From Dendrophyllia cribrosa (taxonomy: Eukaryota > Cnidaria > Anthozoa > Scleractinia > Dendrophylliidae), in the NCBI GenBank assembly GCA_024195265.1, contig JAJLRJ010000004.1, positions 3,802,159 through 3,866,158 of the forward strand: a stretch of 64,000 nucleotides of DNA, written 5' to 3'. Shown here piece after piece: positions 45,201-54,406 of the stretch (position 1 is the stretch's first letter; the number at the start of each line of letters is the position of its first letter). The notes beneath the pieces are model-generated. The model searched no databases. It worked only from the letters and a program-made list of their open reading frames with translations, and was not told the DNA's origin. A program made the translations under genes and the position numbers.

Positions 45201-47228
45201 GTCTGGCAACAATTTGGTATCGCATTTCATTCTTCACTTGACTTGGTATTTCAAGGGCAACAAGTTTTGACAGCCATGTTTTTATACTTTAATGTTTATT
45301 GTCCTAACGTTTACATTTTTATACCAATTTTAGCCTTTATTTATTTGTTCTGATTATTTTTGACTCATTTTGGATAGTTTTAAAACAAATCTATAAATCC
45401 AAGATAGCGGTGTATCAAGATGGCGGCTGTGTAAAACTAAATACGTAATTCCTGCGTCATTTGATGTTATCGTCTCACTTTGTCAACCTCAAAGAGGCAA
45501 TAGTCTTGGACGTACTATACAGTATGTTGCCCAGTTTCCGGCCACTTTAGTTTGTAATCGCTATAACTCCTTTGTTTTGCACGGAAAATTTCTCAATTTC
45601 CTTTCAAAGACAGTTCATTTACTTACCTTTAAAACGTTAAATGGTTGGCGACCTTCCCCAAGAATTAGAGAAATTATACCATTTTTCGCAAAACTAGTAA
45701 GTTGCCCAGTTTCCGGCCAGCTAGCCCAGTTTCCGGCCACCGACTTAAAGTAAATTTTCCTTGAAACCGCTCGACGTAAACCGACTTGTAAGTCCCTTGA
45801 TAATAGTGGTCGCCTAGTTATAAATATCAGGTAAGTTTCAATATTAAGCTTTGTCGCCTACTGTTTTACTATTCAAAATACGTATGACCTTAGTGACCCG
45901 GAAGCGTGTCTTCCGCAGTTTGTTGACAGACTACTACAAAAACAAATCATGACTTACGTACTTTTAGTCACGCTATACATGCATAAGCTGTTGTTAATTC
46001 GTAATCTTTGTTACACTAACACATGTATCTTTAATTTCTCGACCAGGAAATTTTAATATTCGGTTCTTTCACTTAATAAGAAATAGGTTTTGAGCAATGT
46101 GTCTTTTAGTGGCCGGAAACTGGCACACTAGGTCGAAATCTTCGCTGAGAGTTGACTGCTAAAATTTCAGGAACAGCCCTATTCCAGCTGACGATGATAG
46201 ATTCCCTAATCACTTTCATCTTTAATCTAATATTTGTCCAAAAATTATGAAGCTCCTTGAGATATTTCCTGTGAAACGAGCTATTTGTTTATCTACGGTA
46301 GTTTTGATGTGCAGTGAAACGAGCCAAAATTAATCGCTAAACGTTCAATCACCTGGACAAAACATTTCCTTCCTCAGCCGTTCCTTGTTCAAAAAGAACG
46401 CCAAAACCACCAATGTGTAGCGGAAATGTTCGTCTTTCTTTCGGAACGCTTCGGTGGACGAAAATTTAAAACTCCGACGAACATAACCGACGTAATTGTT
46501 TTTTGGCCGGAAACTGGTACTGGCCGGAAACTGGGCAACACACTGTATACCCTTTAAGTTTCATTGTCATAGCTTTAATGCTCTTGAAGTTACGAAGGGA
46601 GGTACAATCCCCCAACCCTCATCCCAGGCTAAGGAACTAAAAAATGCCCAGTAAAATTGCAACCAGATGTTTTAATATTATTACTTTCAGTTTATGTTCT
46701 CTAGTGTAGTTACACTGAGCTGATTAATTAACCTGGCTACCATACAGTTAATACCAAGTTTAAGTGCAGTTTATTTAGAAGCTAACCCCTTTATTCATTT
46801 GAACCAGGCTGCTCAGACAACGCTAATTTTCCGTGTAGACAGTACGAGCGATACTGCCGGTATGACGCCACGGTGAAGAGAAACTGTCCTAGGACATGTC
46901 GCGTGTGTACGTATAAGCTACAGTTCTTATCGAGTCAAATTTATCGCATTAATTATTTGAACCTTCCTGGTTATTTACAACAATCTGTTTTGAACATAAA
47001 GCGCTCAGTTTGTTTCATTTACTTTTCTTTGCTTGGGCATGATTATTAAATTAATTCAATTGTCTACTAGCTCTGAAAGATTTGCTGCATTATTTGCGGG
47101 ACTAATGATTTAGCAAAGATCAAGCAGGATGGATTCAAGTTTCAGTTATCAAAAATGTCCAATCAATTAAACTATCAAAGTAACAATATTTAACAAATTA
47201 TGCATATTTTTACTTGTCTACAGGTTAG
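33278..47228 (+). CDS. Gene D: secreted chymotrypsin-fold serine protease with one ShK domain
   Basis: Eight exons: 33278-33332, 33761-33958, 40046-40258, 41620-41783, 43651-43804, 45042-45074, 46808-46906, 47224-47228, giving 306 residues. Exon 1 is a signal peptide ([13 protein letters not shown]). Exon 2 has the propeptide Cys, activation site FSAR/VVNG and TAAHC. Exon 3 has NDIALLQL, exon 4 ends GGCQ and exon 5 starts GDSGGP. The S1 pocket residues read as in gene A. The linker (exon 6, 33 nt) is not pure Gly but Gly with Ala, Ser, Asn and Thr. Exon 7 is a six-Cys ShK whose last Cys is completed by exon 8, followed by TAG. The exon 5 donor (GTCAGA) is weak; retaining intron 5 would end the protein at 43845 without the ShK. 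Intron 2 is 6.1 kb owing to insertions. No lesion is seen, so it is probably functional. Confidence 0.92.
34170..38306. mobile_element. 4.1-kb TTAA-flanked TIR element in gene D intron 2
   Basis: TTAA lies at 34166-34169 and 38307-38310. The ends are inverted: AGTGGTACTATGATC on the left and AGTGGTACTACGACG as the reverse complement of the right. The length is 4137 bp. Sequences just inside both ends contain short open stretches on the minus strand (for example 34391-34579, containing [15 protein letters not shown]), but I recognise no transposase. A smaller related MITE sits inside at 35285. The TTAA target suggests mobilisation by a piggyBac- or Kolobok-type enzyme. Confidence 0.7.
35285..35593 (-). 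mobile_element. MITE related to the TTAA family (copy, inverted)
   Basis: It begins after TTAA (35281-35284) with AGGGGTAATGTCTAGG and ends with AGGTGGCATTGCCCT. The 3' part (TTTTCAAAGTGATACTAGAA) is the inverse of the 5' part of the copy at 30311. The right-hand TTAA is not preserved. Confidence 0.5.
38816..39950 (+). mobile_element. Hairpin-ended repeat, copy 1 (gene D intron 2)
   Basis: It starts GGCAGAGCCTAACAGCG next to an AT-rich GATA tract and ends in a GC hairpin (GCTGGGCCTTCGGCCCGGC) about 11 nt before the terminal GCTCCGCTA. Copies at 48534-56126 and, inverted, 59927-61152 share both ends. There are no TIRs or target duplication. A 3' subterminal hairpin and a near-CTRR end suggest a Helitron/Helentron-like non-autonomous element; this class call is tentative. 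Confidence 0.6.
40310..40484. repeat. 175-nt hairpin (inverted repeat) in gene D intron 3
   Basis: The left arm 40310-40380 and right arm 40412-40484 are complementary over about 71 bases with roughly three mismatches. The spacer also folds (GACTCAC / GTGAGTC). The whole stretch is therefore almost completely self-complementary. Confidence 0.85.
40845..41036. repeat. (GAAT)n / (GATT)n microsatellite region
   Basis: Long runs of GAAT, GGAT and GATT four-base repeats with variants, in gene D intron 3. Confidence 0.85.
41292..41341. repeat. (GGAT)n microsatellite
   Basis: About twelve uninterrupted GGAT repeats in gene D intron 3. Confidence 0.9.
41977..43390. repeat. Tandem duplication in gene D intron 4 with variable GAGATTC array
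   Basis: Unit 1 (41977-42669, 693 bp) and unit 2 (42670-43390, 721 bp) are almost identical. The 28-bp length difference is exactly four copies of the heptamer GAGATTC (4 copies from 42248, 8 copies from 42941). The segment 41860-41936 is a further short partial copy of the unit start. Confidence 0.9.
43869..43894. repeat. Poly-G tract, gene D intron 5
   Basis: More than 20 G with one T, about 65 bp after the weak exon 5 donor. Confidence 0.8.
44680..44817 (-). CDS. Possible exon of an unrecognised minus-strand gene or element
   Basis: On the minus strand, TTTTTTCAG is followed by 46 open codons (starting [20 protein letters not shown] and ending TTTDGLTCQ) and then a GT donor, all in phase 0. 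The composition looks protein-like and not repetitive. I do not recognise it. It may be an exon of a nested gene or a retroelement remnant, since the sequence around 44320-44600 looks repeat-derived. A competing frame is open across the same stretch, which lowers confidence. Confidence 0.3.
45520..46545. mobile_element. Tc1/mariner- or pogo-like non-autonomous element (TA target), gene D intron 6
   Basis: The TIR is CAGTATGTTGCCCAGTTTCC on the left and CAGTGTGTTGCCCAGTTTCC from the right end, with TA on both sides (45518-45519 and 46546-46547). The length is 1026 bp. The core CCCAGTTTCCGGCC recurs inside each end (near 45706 and 45725; inverted near 46112 and 46505), like multiple transposase binding sites. 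CAGT termini with a TA duplication fit Tc1/mariner/pogo. No transposase frame is visible. Confidence 0.75.
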
Positions 47229-47312
47229 CTAAAGAAGACTTTCAGGAAAAGGAGAGGACTAACTGACGTCACAAGGCTAACCTTATTCACCTGATTTTAC
47301 ACGTAGAGTTAC

Positions 47313-47318
47313 AATAAA
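47313..47318 (+). terminator. Polyadenylation signal of gene D
   Basis: AATAAA lies 85 bp after the TAG of exon 8. Confidence 0.7.
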
Positions 47319-47339
47319 TGAAATCAAGAATGCATAAAT

Positions 47340-48487
47340 GTTGTGTGTTTGTTGTATTACTATTATGATAGGTAACCATAAGCGGGCGAATCAATTAGGT
47401 TGCTATGGTAACGAGATATGACGCAGCATGAGGTCAAGCCATATTTTTGAATTTAAAAATACGAAAGCAAGTAAGTAAGAACTTTATTTAAGTGTCAATT
47501 TGTTTAGCCCATATGGACTAATTGGGAACACTATAATAATTATGATACAAGTTATCCTAAAAATATATTAGTATAAAATCCTTATAAAATGCTAAAATCC
47601 TCCTAAATACTATAAAACAAAACCTATAAAATGCTACCAAAAGCAGCAAAATGTTTCACTATATCCTAGTTTACAAATCTAGCAAAACATATTAATTGCA
47701 ATTTCCGCATTTTTCCGATAAATTTAAATTTTTAGTAAAATCCAAGATGGCGGCCATCTTGGCGGCTATTTTGGATTACATAGCATAGCATAGCAGACAA
47801 AGCCAATAACCTACTAAGAGTTATACTGAAGAGAACTTACATATGACTGATGTCAAGGTCCGGCGAACACTGTGTTTATCAGAAGTGAGTCATGCTCTTC
47901 TTTGAGAAGGGACACCTGAGATCGAACACGATTTATTTTATGCGATATATAAGTAGTTCCATGTCCGGGCGTGCGCATACTGCTTGTAGTTTCCTAATTC
48001 ATTCACCTTTGCTTTTTTAGATCAACCATAGAAAGATGTAGGCAGTTAGGATATTGACACAATGGATTTTCAGGAAGATCCCAAAATCCACACATTTTAT
48101 TATTTCATCCTACTTGGCAAGAGACATTGCATATGCATATTCCCAAGAGCATTTCAAAACAATAGCTTATGCAAAATTTGGGGGCAAACAAAGTGTATTA
48201 TGGGCAATTCGGAAATAGAGAATGCAAAAATGTAGAGCATAGACTCCCGAATCTCTCTCATTTTTCTCTTATGGAAGCCACTCCTTTCTTTACTTTAAGC
48301 TGTAACGTATAAACGTGTAGCGCAAGCTTATGCATGTTCAATGTTTTGTAATTTAAAGTAAATTTGCGATGTAGGTTAACAATACGTACGTTTAAGTCCC
48401 ATGAGTTTGATTAAAATACAAATATGAGTAATTTTCAAAGGTAATATAAAGGCTAAAGTTAATAATGTTGCAAGTAAAATAGTAGTA

Positions 48488-48489
<2 letters not shown>
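47340..48489. other. Intergenic, nothing recognised
   Basis: AT-rich sequence with short degenerate repeats (AAAATGCTA and similar near 47590-47660). No coding signature. Confidence 0.5.

Positions 48490-48533
<44 letters not shown>
48490..48533. repeat. (TA)n microsatellite abutting the hairpin-ended element
   Basis: About 20 TA repeats directly at the left end of the element at 48534. The copies at 38816 and 61152 also abut GATA/TATA tracts. Confidence 0.85.
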
Positions 48534-48535
<2 letters not shown>

Positions 48536-49077
48536 CTGAGCCTAACAGCGTCGCTCTCTGAACAAGCTTAACTAAGGTGAAACTTAAAGAAAAAAGGTCG
48601 GAATAACAAGAATTAAGATTGACGACCGGGCTATTTTTCAGTTTTAGCAATTCTTAAAACAGTATTACGCGACCGTCTGCACAGTACATTTAGACCGTAC
48701 AAAAGTTCAAAAAAACAACTTTTTCTCCGTCTAGAATAACTAGTACGACTACGTTCCGAATAAAATACACTTGTTGCTTGTCAAAACTTGCCCGAGTAAC
48801 TGATTTGGAAATCAAAACTGCAAAAATACACAAACATATTTGCATAAGGCGACGCGAGTGAAGATAGAACTATAAAATCCAAGTCTTGTTTTGTTTACAT
48901 AAAATCGCTTTCAATCTATGTAATGAAAGAACAAACACATAAAAATGGACAACACAATCTTCTTTCGAAAAATTTTATTCAAATCTGCATTAGTTTATGT
49001 TTAAAAGCAAAACGTGTACCATTTATAGCGCATCAAGTTTGAGCAGCCTTCGATGAAATTCAAGAAATCAATACAAC

Positions 49078-50360
49078 CACAGGGAGCAGAGGAGCCAAAT
49101 TTGACCTTTACGCGTTCGATCTTCGATCTGTTGCTTACGAGTCCGTTTTTCGCCCCAGCGGGACCCCAAGCGTAATCGGAGCTTTCCGTTGGGTAACCGC
49201 AGATTGCTGACTGTGGGCGCCACAAAATCGTTACGCAGCAATAAGAGAGACAAGGGAGGAAACAGATTTGAGCCTAATTTTTGATCCCGGATTACTCGCT
49301 TTTGATTTAATAATAAGTTCTGATTTTCGGCATGTAGCTTTATATGGACAGTCTCTGGACAGCTTTTCAACAATTTCGATGAAGAGATCCATTGCACACT
49401 CCTTTCGGTGATCGCTCTTTATGGCGTTCAAAGTTGACTTTCGTATGATGTGGACCGCAACATACTGGTGACGGAAATACGTCATACGAGAGGTGTGCGC
49501 ATGACCGGAAGCCCATGGCATGAGTTTATTCATCTGAACATGTTAGCGTCTTTTCTACGAAAACATGCCATCTTTTCCGGAATATCTTCGAACAGTGCCA
49601 TTCGGTGATTGTTTATGTCCGCTAGGTGAATATTGTGAATAATGTGAATATTGTAAAGGTCTGCGAAGGAAACAGGCAAGCTCGATAAAATGTATTAAAG
49701 GACGTGGTGGAATTCGAATCCTTGTGGAATCAAGGCATGCCTGATGCAAGGTGAGAAGTTTTCACGCCTCTTGTGGTCCGTCTAAGCTTTTAATGTCAAG
49801 CTGATTGAATCTTCTGTTAAAACCCATACGATTGTTTAGGCTAAGCTATAGATGAATTCAGGGCCGCTTCTTTGCGTGGACACTTAAGAAAAATATTATC
49901 TGTGACTAGCACTGTATACGTTCTGAGTTTCTTCGCATGTAATGAGCTTCACTAGACGACATTATAAGATTTTCCTCATTCGCAACGCGTTTCATTTTAA
50001 ATCTCCCTCCGCTCCGATCATATCAGCCGCCGTGTTGTTTTGAACTTTGAATGGTTAGCGTAACTTCCGTTTTATTGACAGCATGTCACTTTCGGAGTTT
50101 TTACTTCTGTCACCAGTATGTTGCGGTCAACATCCAACGAATCACGTGGTACTATGTTTCTTCCCTTGTCTCTTTTTCGTCTCGGCACTTCGTGCCTCGC
50201 TCGGAAAGCTTTTGCTTTCCGGAAAGCGCCGATTACGCTTGGGGTCCCGCTGGGGGAAAAACTCGCAAACAACAGATCGAATAACGCAAGTCACAGGGCG
50301 CGTATAAAGCTCAAAGATCGAACGCGTATTAGGTCAAATTTGGCTCCTCTGCTCCCTGTG
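49078..50360. mobile_element. Long-TIR element with 7-bp TSD ATACAAC
   Basis: ATACAAC occurs at 49071-49077 and 50361-50367, and copy 3 of the host repeat carries the same sequence once. TIRs begin CACAGGGAGCAGAGGAGCCA and match for 30 bp. Weaker inverted similarity continues several hundred bp inward (for example GACCCCAAGCGTAATCGG near 49162 against its inverse near 50230, and CGCAACATACTGGTGAC near 49457 against 50110). No transposase is visible, and the superfamily is uncertain. Confidence 0.8.
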
Positions 50361-52888
50361 ATACAACTGAATTTAAGCACGTTTTAAAAACAATTATCCA
50401 AAGCTAACAAGAACACAATGAAAAAGTCAATCACAGATTGATATCAACATAAATTCCCATCGAAAATGTAATCTGTTTCACCTTTAAGCGCCCGTGACTG
50501 TAAATATCGAGAATCGCTGGACAGGCTCCCAAAATCGAAAATCCTGATAATTGGCCAAAAAGACACTTTTGGGGAGCTATGTTCAAAAATATTATTGAAA
50601 CTTTCTAGAGATTTATAGTTTTCGAGAACACGGGGAAAAACGAAAATGCTGGATTTTGCCTAATTAATTATGCAAAAATCACAGTTAAATTGACTAACTT
50701 CAGTTCGCTTGTGCTGAAACAAGGTCCAACGCTAGAAAACGGGGATATGTTTTTTTCTTTGGTATAAATCATCTACTTTCTAGCCATTGTCCTTTTTACA
50801 GTTTTGCAGCGATTAAGAAAGTTTCACGGTTGCTATAAAAAATACCATCTCGTGCATTTTGTGAAAAGGCAAAAATTGAGGAACTTCATTAGCATGAAAT
50901 CCATCTTTGTATGTCCGATATCAAATCAAAATATATACAAGGATAAAGTTCGGCCCTTATACTGAAAGAATATGAAATAAAAAATCTGGGCAATTCAGAT
51001 TCGTGTTTACAAAACTAAAACTTCGCGACGCGCTGTGGTCAAATTTGCATAAATTAGCAAAATTGTGAAAACTATAAAACTATACGTTCTGAGGAAATAC
51101 GATAGACTGCCGAATCGACCCATGAAAAATATGCCTTATCTATTCTAAGATGGTTTAATTCTTTTAATTTCTTTTATCTTAGCAGTTATTTATATCATTT
51201 CTTGACTTTGAGATATCTTAAATATAAATGAAATCGGTAAAATTGGCCGCTTATTTAAATAGTCGACTGTCTGAGTTGGGAGGCAAACGCCGTGAAGCGG
51301 CGTAGCTGTTAAGTCAACTACATTTTTCAATTTGCAGTTTCTTCATAAAATGTTAATTCTCCTTTGAAAAAAGACGATTTTTTCTGCAAATTTATTAAAC
51401 AATGTTTACTAAACTCTAACTGAAAGTCATTCCATGTGGTACACTTGACAGGCAAAGTCACGCAACATCACGATCACGGTTTGTTCGAAAATGTAGAGAT
51501 GTTCAAATGTTTTCATGTTAAGAACTGTGGATAATTTTTTCATAGCCTGATCACAAATAAAAACAATTAACCTTCAAATTATCTATGTTTTGTTACCCCT
51601 GAGGTGTAACTACACGATCAATTAACATGACACCGTCGCGTGACTACAAATTGGTTTATTTCAAATGACTGTGACACAGTTTATTTTTATAACTATAGCG
51701 ACCTTAGAAGCCCCAACATTAATTTAAAATTCATTTCTTATGAACATTGTTAGTATCAGCATTTTTTTATTTATCATTTTCCCTGAAAGACATTTCGTCG
51801 AAATATCGACTGGAAAGCCAGCATAATAAACCAGCTTTTGAACAGCCCGTGCCCGGAGACCAAGTCACGTAAGAGAGAGATATTGCAAGTTGGGTGTTAT
51901 ATTTTCCAAAGACTAAGGTGTACGGGAGGTTTCAACTTGTAAACAACTAGGAATAAGAATGTGTTTTTGGAGTTTTGCTTCCCTTGTAGTTCAAGCTCCA
52001 AAAAAAAAAACGCGCGTGGTTGAGTTAGTCAATTTAAAAGACTGTAATCGGGATGTAACACAGTCTTGAAGGGTTACAATATCTTGACGAACGTTGAAAG
52101 CGTCAACGCAGACGAAAGAAAACTATTACTTGCACGCGCAGGTGAGAAGTAACACATAACTTTTCTTTTTGCTGATAAAACAAGCATTGGACCTGTTGGA
52201 TTTGAACCTAATTGTACCGTGTTGAGGGTTTCCTTGACTTTACTATAACTTGGATTTTCGCCGTGCAAGAATGTCAGTTGCACAGGGACGGGTACGAGAT
52301 TCGCCGGAACTGGCAAGACACAATGCTATGATTCCCTTGTTCTCCAGCTACAAACTTGAAACTAAGAGATTTAAAATTTTTGAGACCGCGAACAGAATCT
52401 TATTTTTCTTCAATGACCTGCTTCAATCATGCGAGGAATAATAGCGCATTTATCAGCCTAAGAGCATGAGTAAACTTCCAGCTCGTGCACGGGCTCGTGC
52501 ATCTCTCATCGCATGCTCGTCGCCCACTACTGCACTATCACTGCAGTGCTCGTTCTTTTCTCCGTGCATGTAGCTTAGTGGTTTTTCTCCTCGCCGAAAA
52601 CTTCCTTTGAACCTCTGCGAAGCTTCTGCACGTGTAAGCCTTAGCCCTTTTAATTGTGGCTTAAATATTAAAGCACTTTTGCATCGCATTCAGCCGTTAG
52701 CCGGCAGCGCGAACAACGAGCGATTGCAAAGCGATTGCAAAGTGTCTTGAAAGGCACTTGTTCTGGCGCAGTCTCATCTTCAAATATTGTAGACTGCGTT
52801 GCAGGTTCATTTTTGTCGTTACGCAAATGCAAAGAATAAGCAAAGAGCCAGAGTGGATAGCCGAGTGGCAGAGCTCATCACGGGAAAG

Positions 52889-53193
52889 CACTTGAAGGGA
52901 TAGATGAGAGGGCCCAAGACTCCTTATTGAGACTTTTATAACGTAATGTCGACACTTAAAAATTTATTGAAAATAAAATTCTAAGTGTAAAAAAGAAAAT
53001 CTAAAATCCCCACTCAGGATTGAACCTACCGTACCACTGTACCACCTAACTTCTCGGGTTGCTTAGTCCCAAATTTAACTATATAAACTGCTACCCCTTA
53101 CTGTAACTGAAAGCTAACCAGTTACTCCGTTATATAAGTCTCAATAAGGTGTCCCATTTTCCTGTTAGGCCCTCTCATCTATCCCTTCAAGTG
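52889..53193 (-). mobile_element. TIR element with Pol III-like boxes at the centre of the foldback
   Basis: Both ends carry CACTTGAAGGGATAGATGAG (26 bp inverted). On the minus strand the interior has GGTTCAATCC (53018-53027) downstream of TGGTACAGTGG (53034-53044), the order and form of Pol III B and A boxes. No target duplication is obvious. Confidence 0.6.
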
Positions 53194-53787
53194 TCCTCCC
53201 TCATCACGCGTGCAAAAGACCAAAACTTGTAGCGCACAAGAGACTCGATCAATCCCGGCCCAATCTCCCCTCGGCTCATGCCCTTCCCTCCCTTGCATAA
53301 CTGGCTTGAAAATGCACCTCAACGCAGGCTACAATATTTGAAGATTAGACTAGAGCGTATAACATGCGAGAAGCAAAACTCCAAAATGACATTCTCAATC
53401 CTAGTTGTTAACATGTTGAAACATCCCGTATAGGGTACCGTACACCTTAATGTTTCGAAAAACTAGATTGAAACATAAAACACCCAAATTGCAATTTCTG
53501 TCTCAGTGTACGTGACTTGTTCCCGGGCGCGGTCTCTTCAAAGGCTAGTTTATTATGCTGGCTTTCCAGTCACTATTTAGACGAAATGGCTTTCAGGGAA
53601 GATTCATGAAGATTATAAATTACAAAATCCTCAAAGAAATGCGCGCGCTTTGATTGGTCAAACCGAGTTCATATCTCAATAAAGCACGCGCATACGTCAT
53701 GCAGTATTTTGTTCCTTTGTAGTCTTTTTTATAAGAAATAATAAAAACTTGTTCCTCAAGCATTGATGAGTTATATAAGCACTTGGC

Positions 53788-53872
53788 AATTTTTAAGAAC
53801 ACTCGAGAAGTGCGAGAAGCACTCGCTTTCAGCTCGTGCTTCTCTGCACTTCTCTCGTGTTCTTAAAAATTC
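53788..53872. repeat. Hairpin within the right foldback arm
   Basis: AATTTTTAAGAACACTCGAG and the following bases pair with the inverse ending CTCGTGTTCTTAAAAATT; the arms are about 38 bp. It belongs to a ~370-bp insertion absent from the left arm. Confidence 0.75.
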
Positions 53873-54097
53873 CCACGTGCTTGAATAATTCAACAATGCA
53901 CTCAGCGCGTTTTTATTTCTTTAATAAAAAATAAAAATAAAAAGGTTGATATTAGCAATGATCACAATAAATGTATTTTATGTTATTATTATAAGGGCCT
54001 CTAAGGTCGCCATAATTGTATTAAAATTATGAGAAACTGTGTCACAGTCATTTTGCAGCGAAATACATCAATTAGTAGTCACGGTGCCGTGTCAGTT

Positions 54098-54406
54098 ACC
54101 GGGGGGGGACTCCCATATAAAAATGACAGTGGTTCTCGTCGAAATATTCCCTAAAAGGTACTAGAATCTCGTTTGATGGGCGTGGCTCAAAAAAGTATTT
54201 ACCCCTAAGAGGTACCAATTCTAAAACAACACATGTCATATTCTGTAATGTTTTTTCGACTCATACCCTAAAAGGTACCGCCATAATTCTAATGGTGGTC
54301 ATTTTAGATTTTAGTACCCTAAGCGGTACCAATCTACAAATTTTGACCCCTAAAAGGTACGACGAGCACCCCCGTGATTTTAATATGGGAGTTCCCGCCC
54401 CCCGGG
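54098..54406. mobile_element. 309-bp MITE with repeated CCTAAAAGGTACC motifs
   Basis: GTCAGTT flanks it at 54091-54097 and 54407-54413, and the opposite foldback arm lacks the insert. The TIRs are G/C-rich (GGGGGGGACTCCCATAT and the inverse). Five copies of a CCCTAARAGGTAC motif are spaced 40-75 bp apart inside. Confidence 0.7.

Noticed and set aside
52851..52888. tRNA-Ser/Leu gene (TAGCCGAGTGG A-box match near 52859)
   Set aside because: Only the first part resembles a tRNA; no B box follows before the TIR element at 52889.
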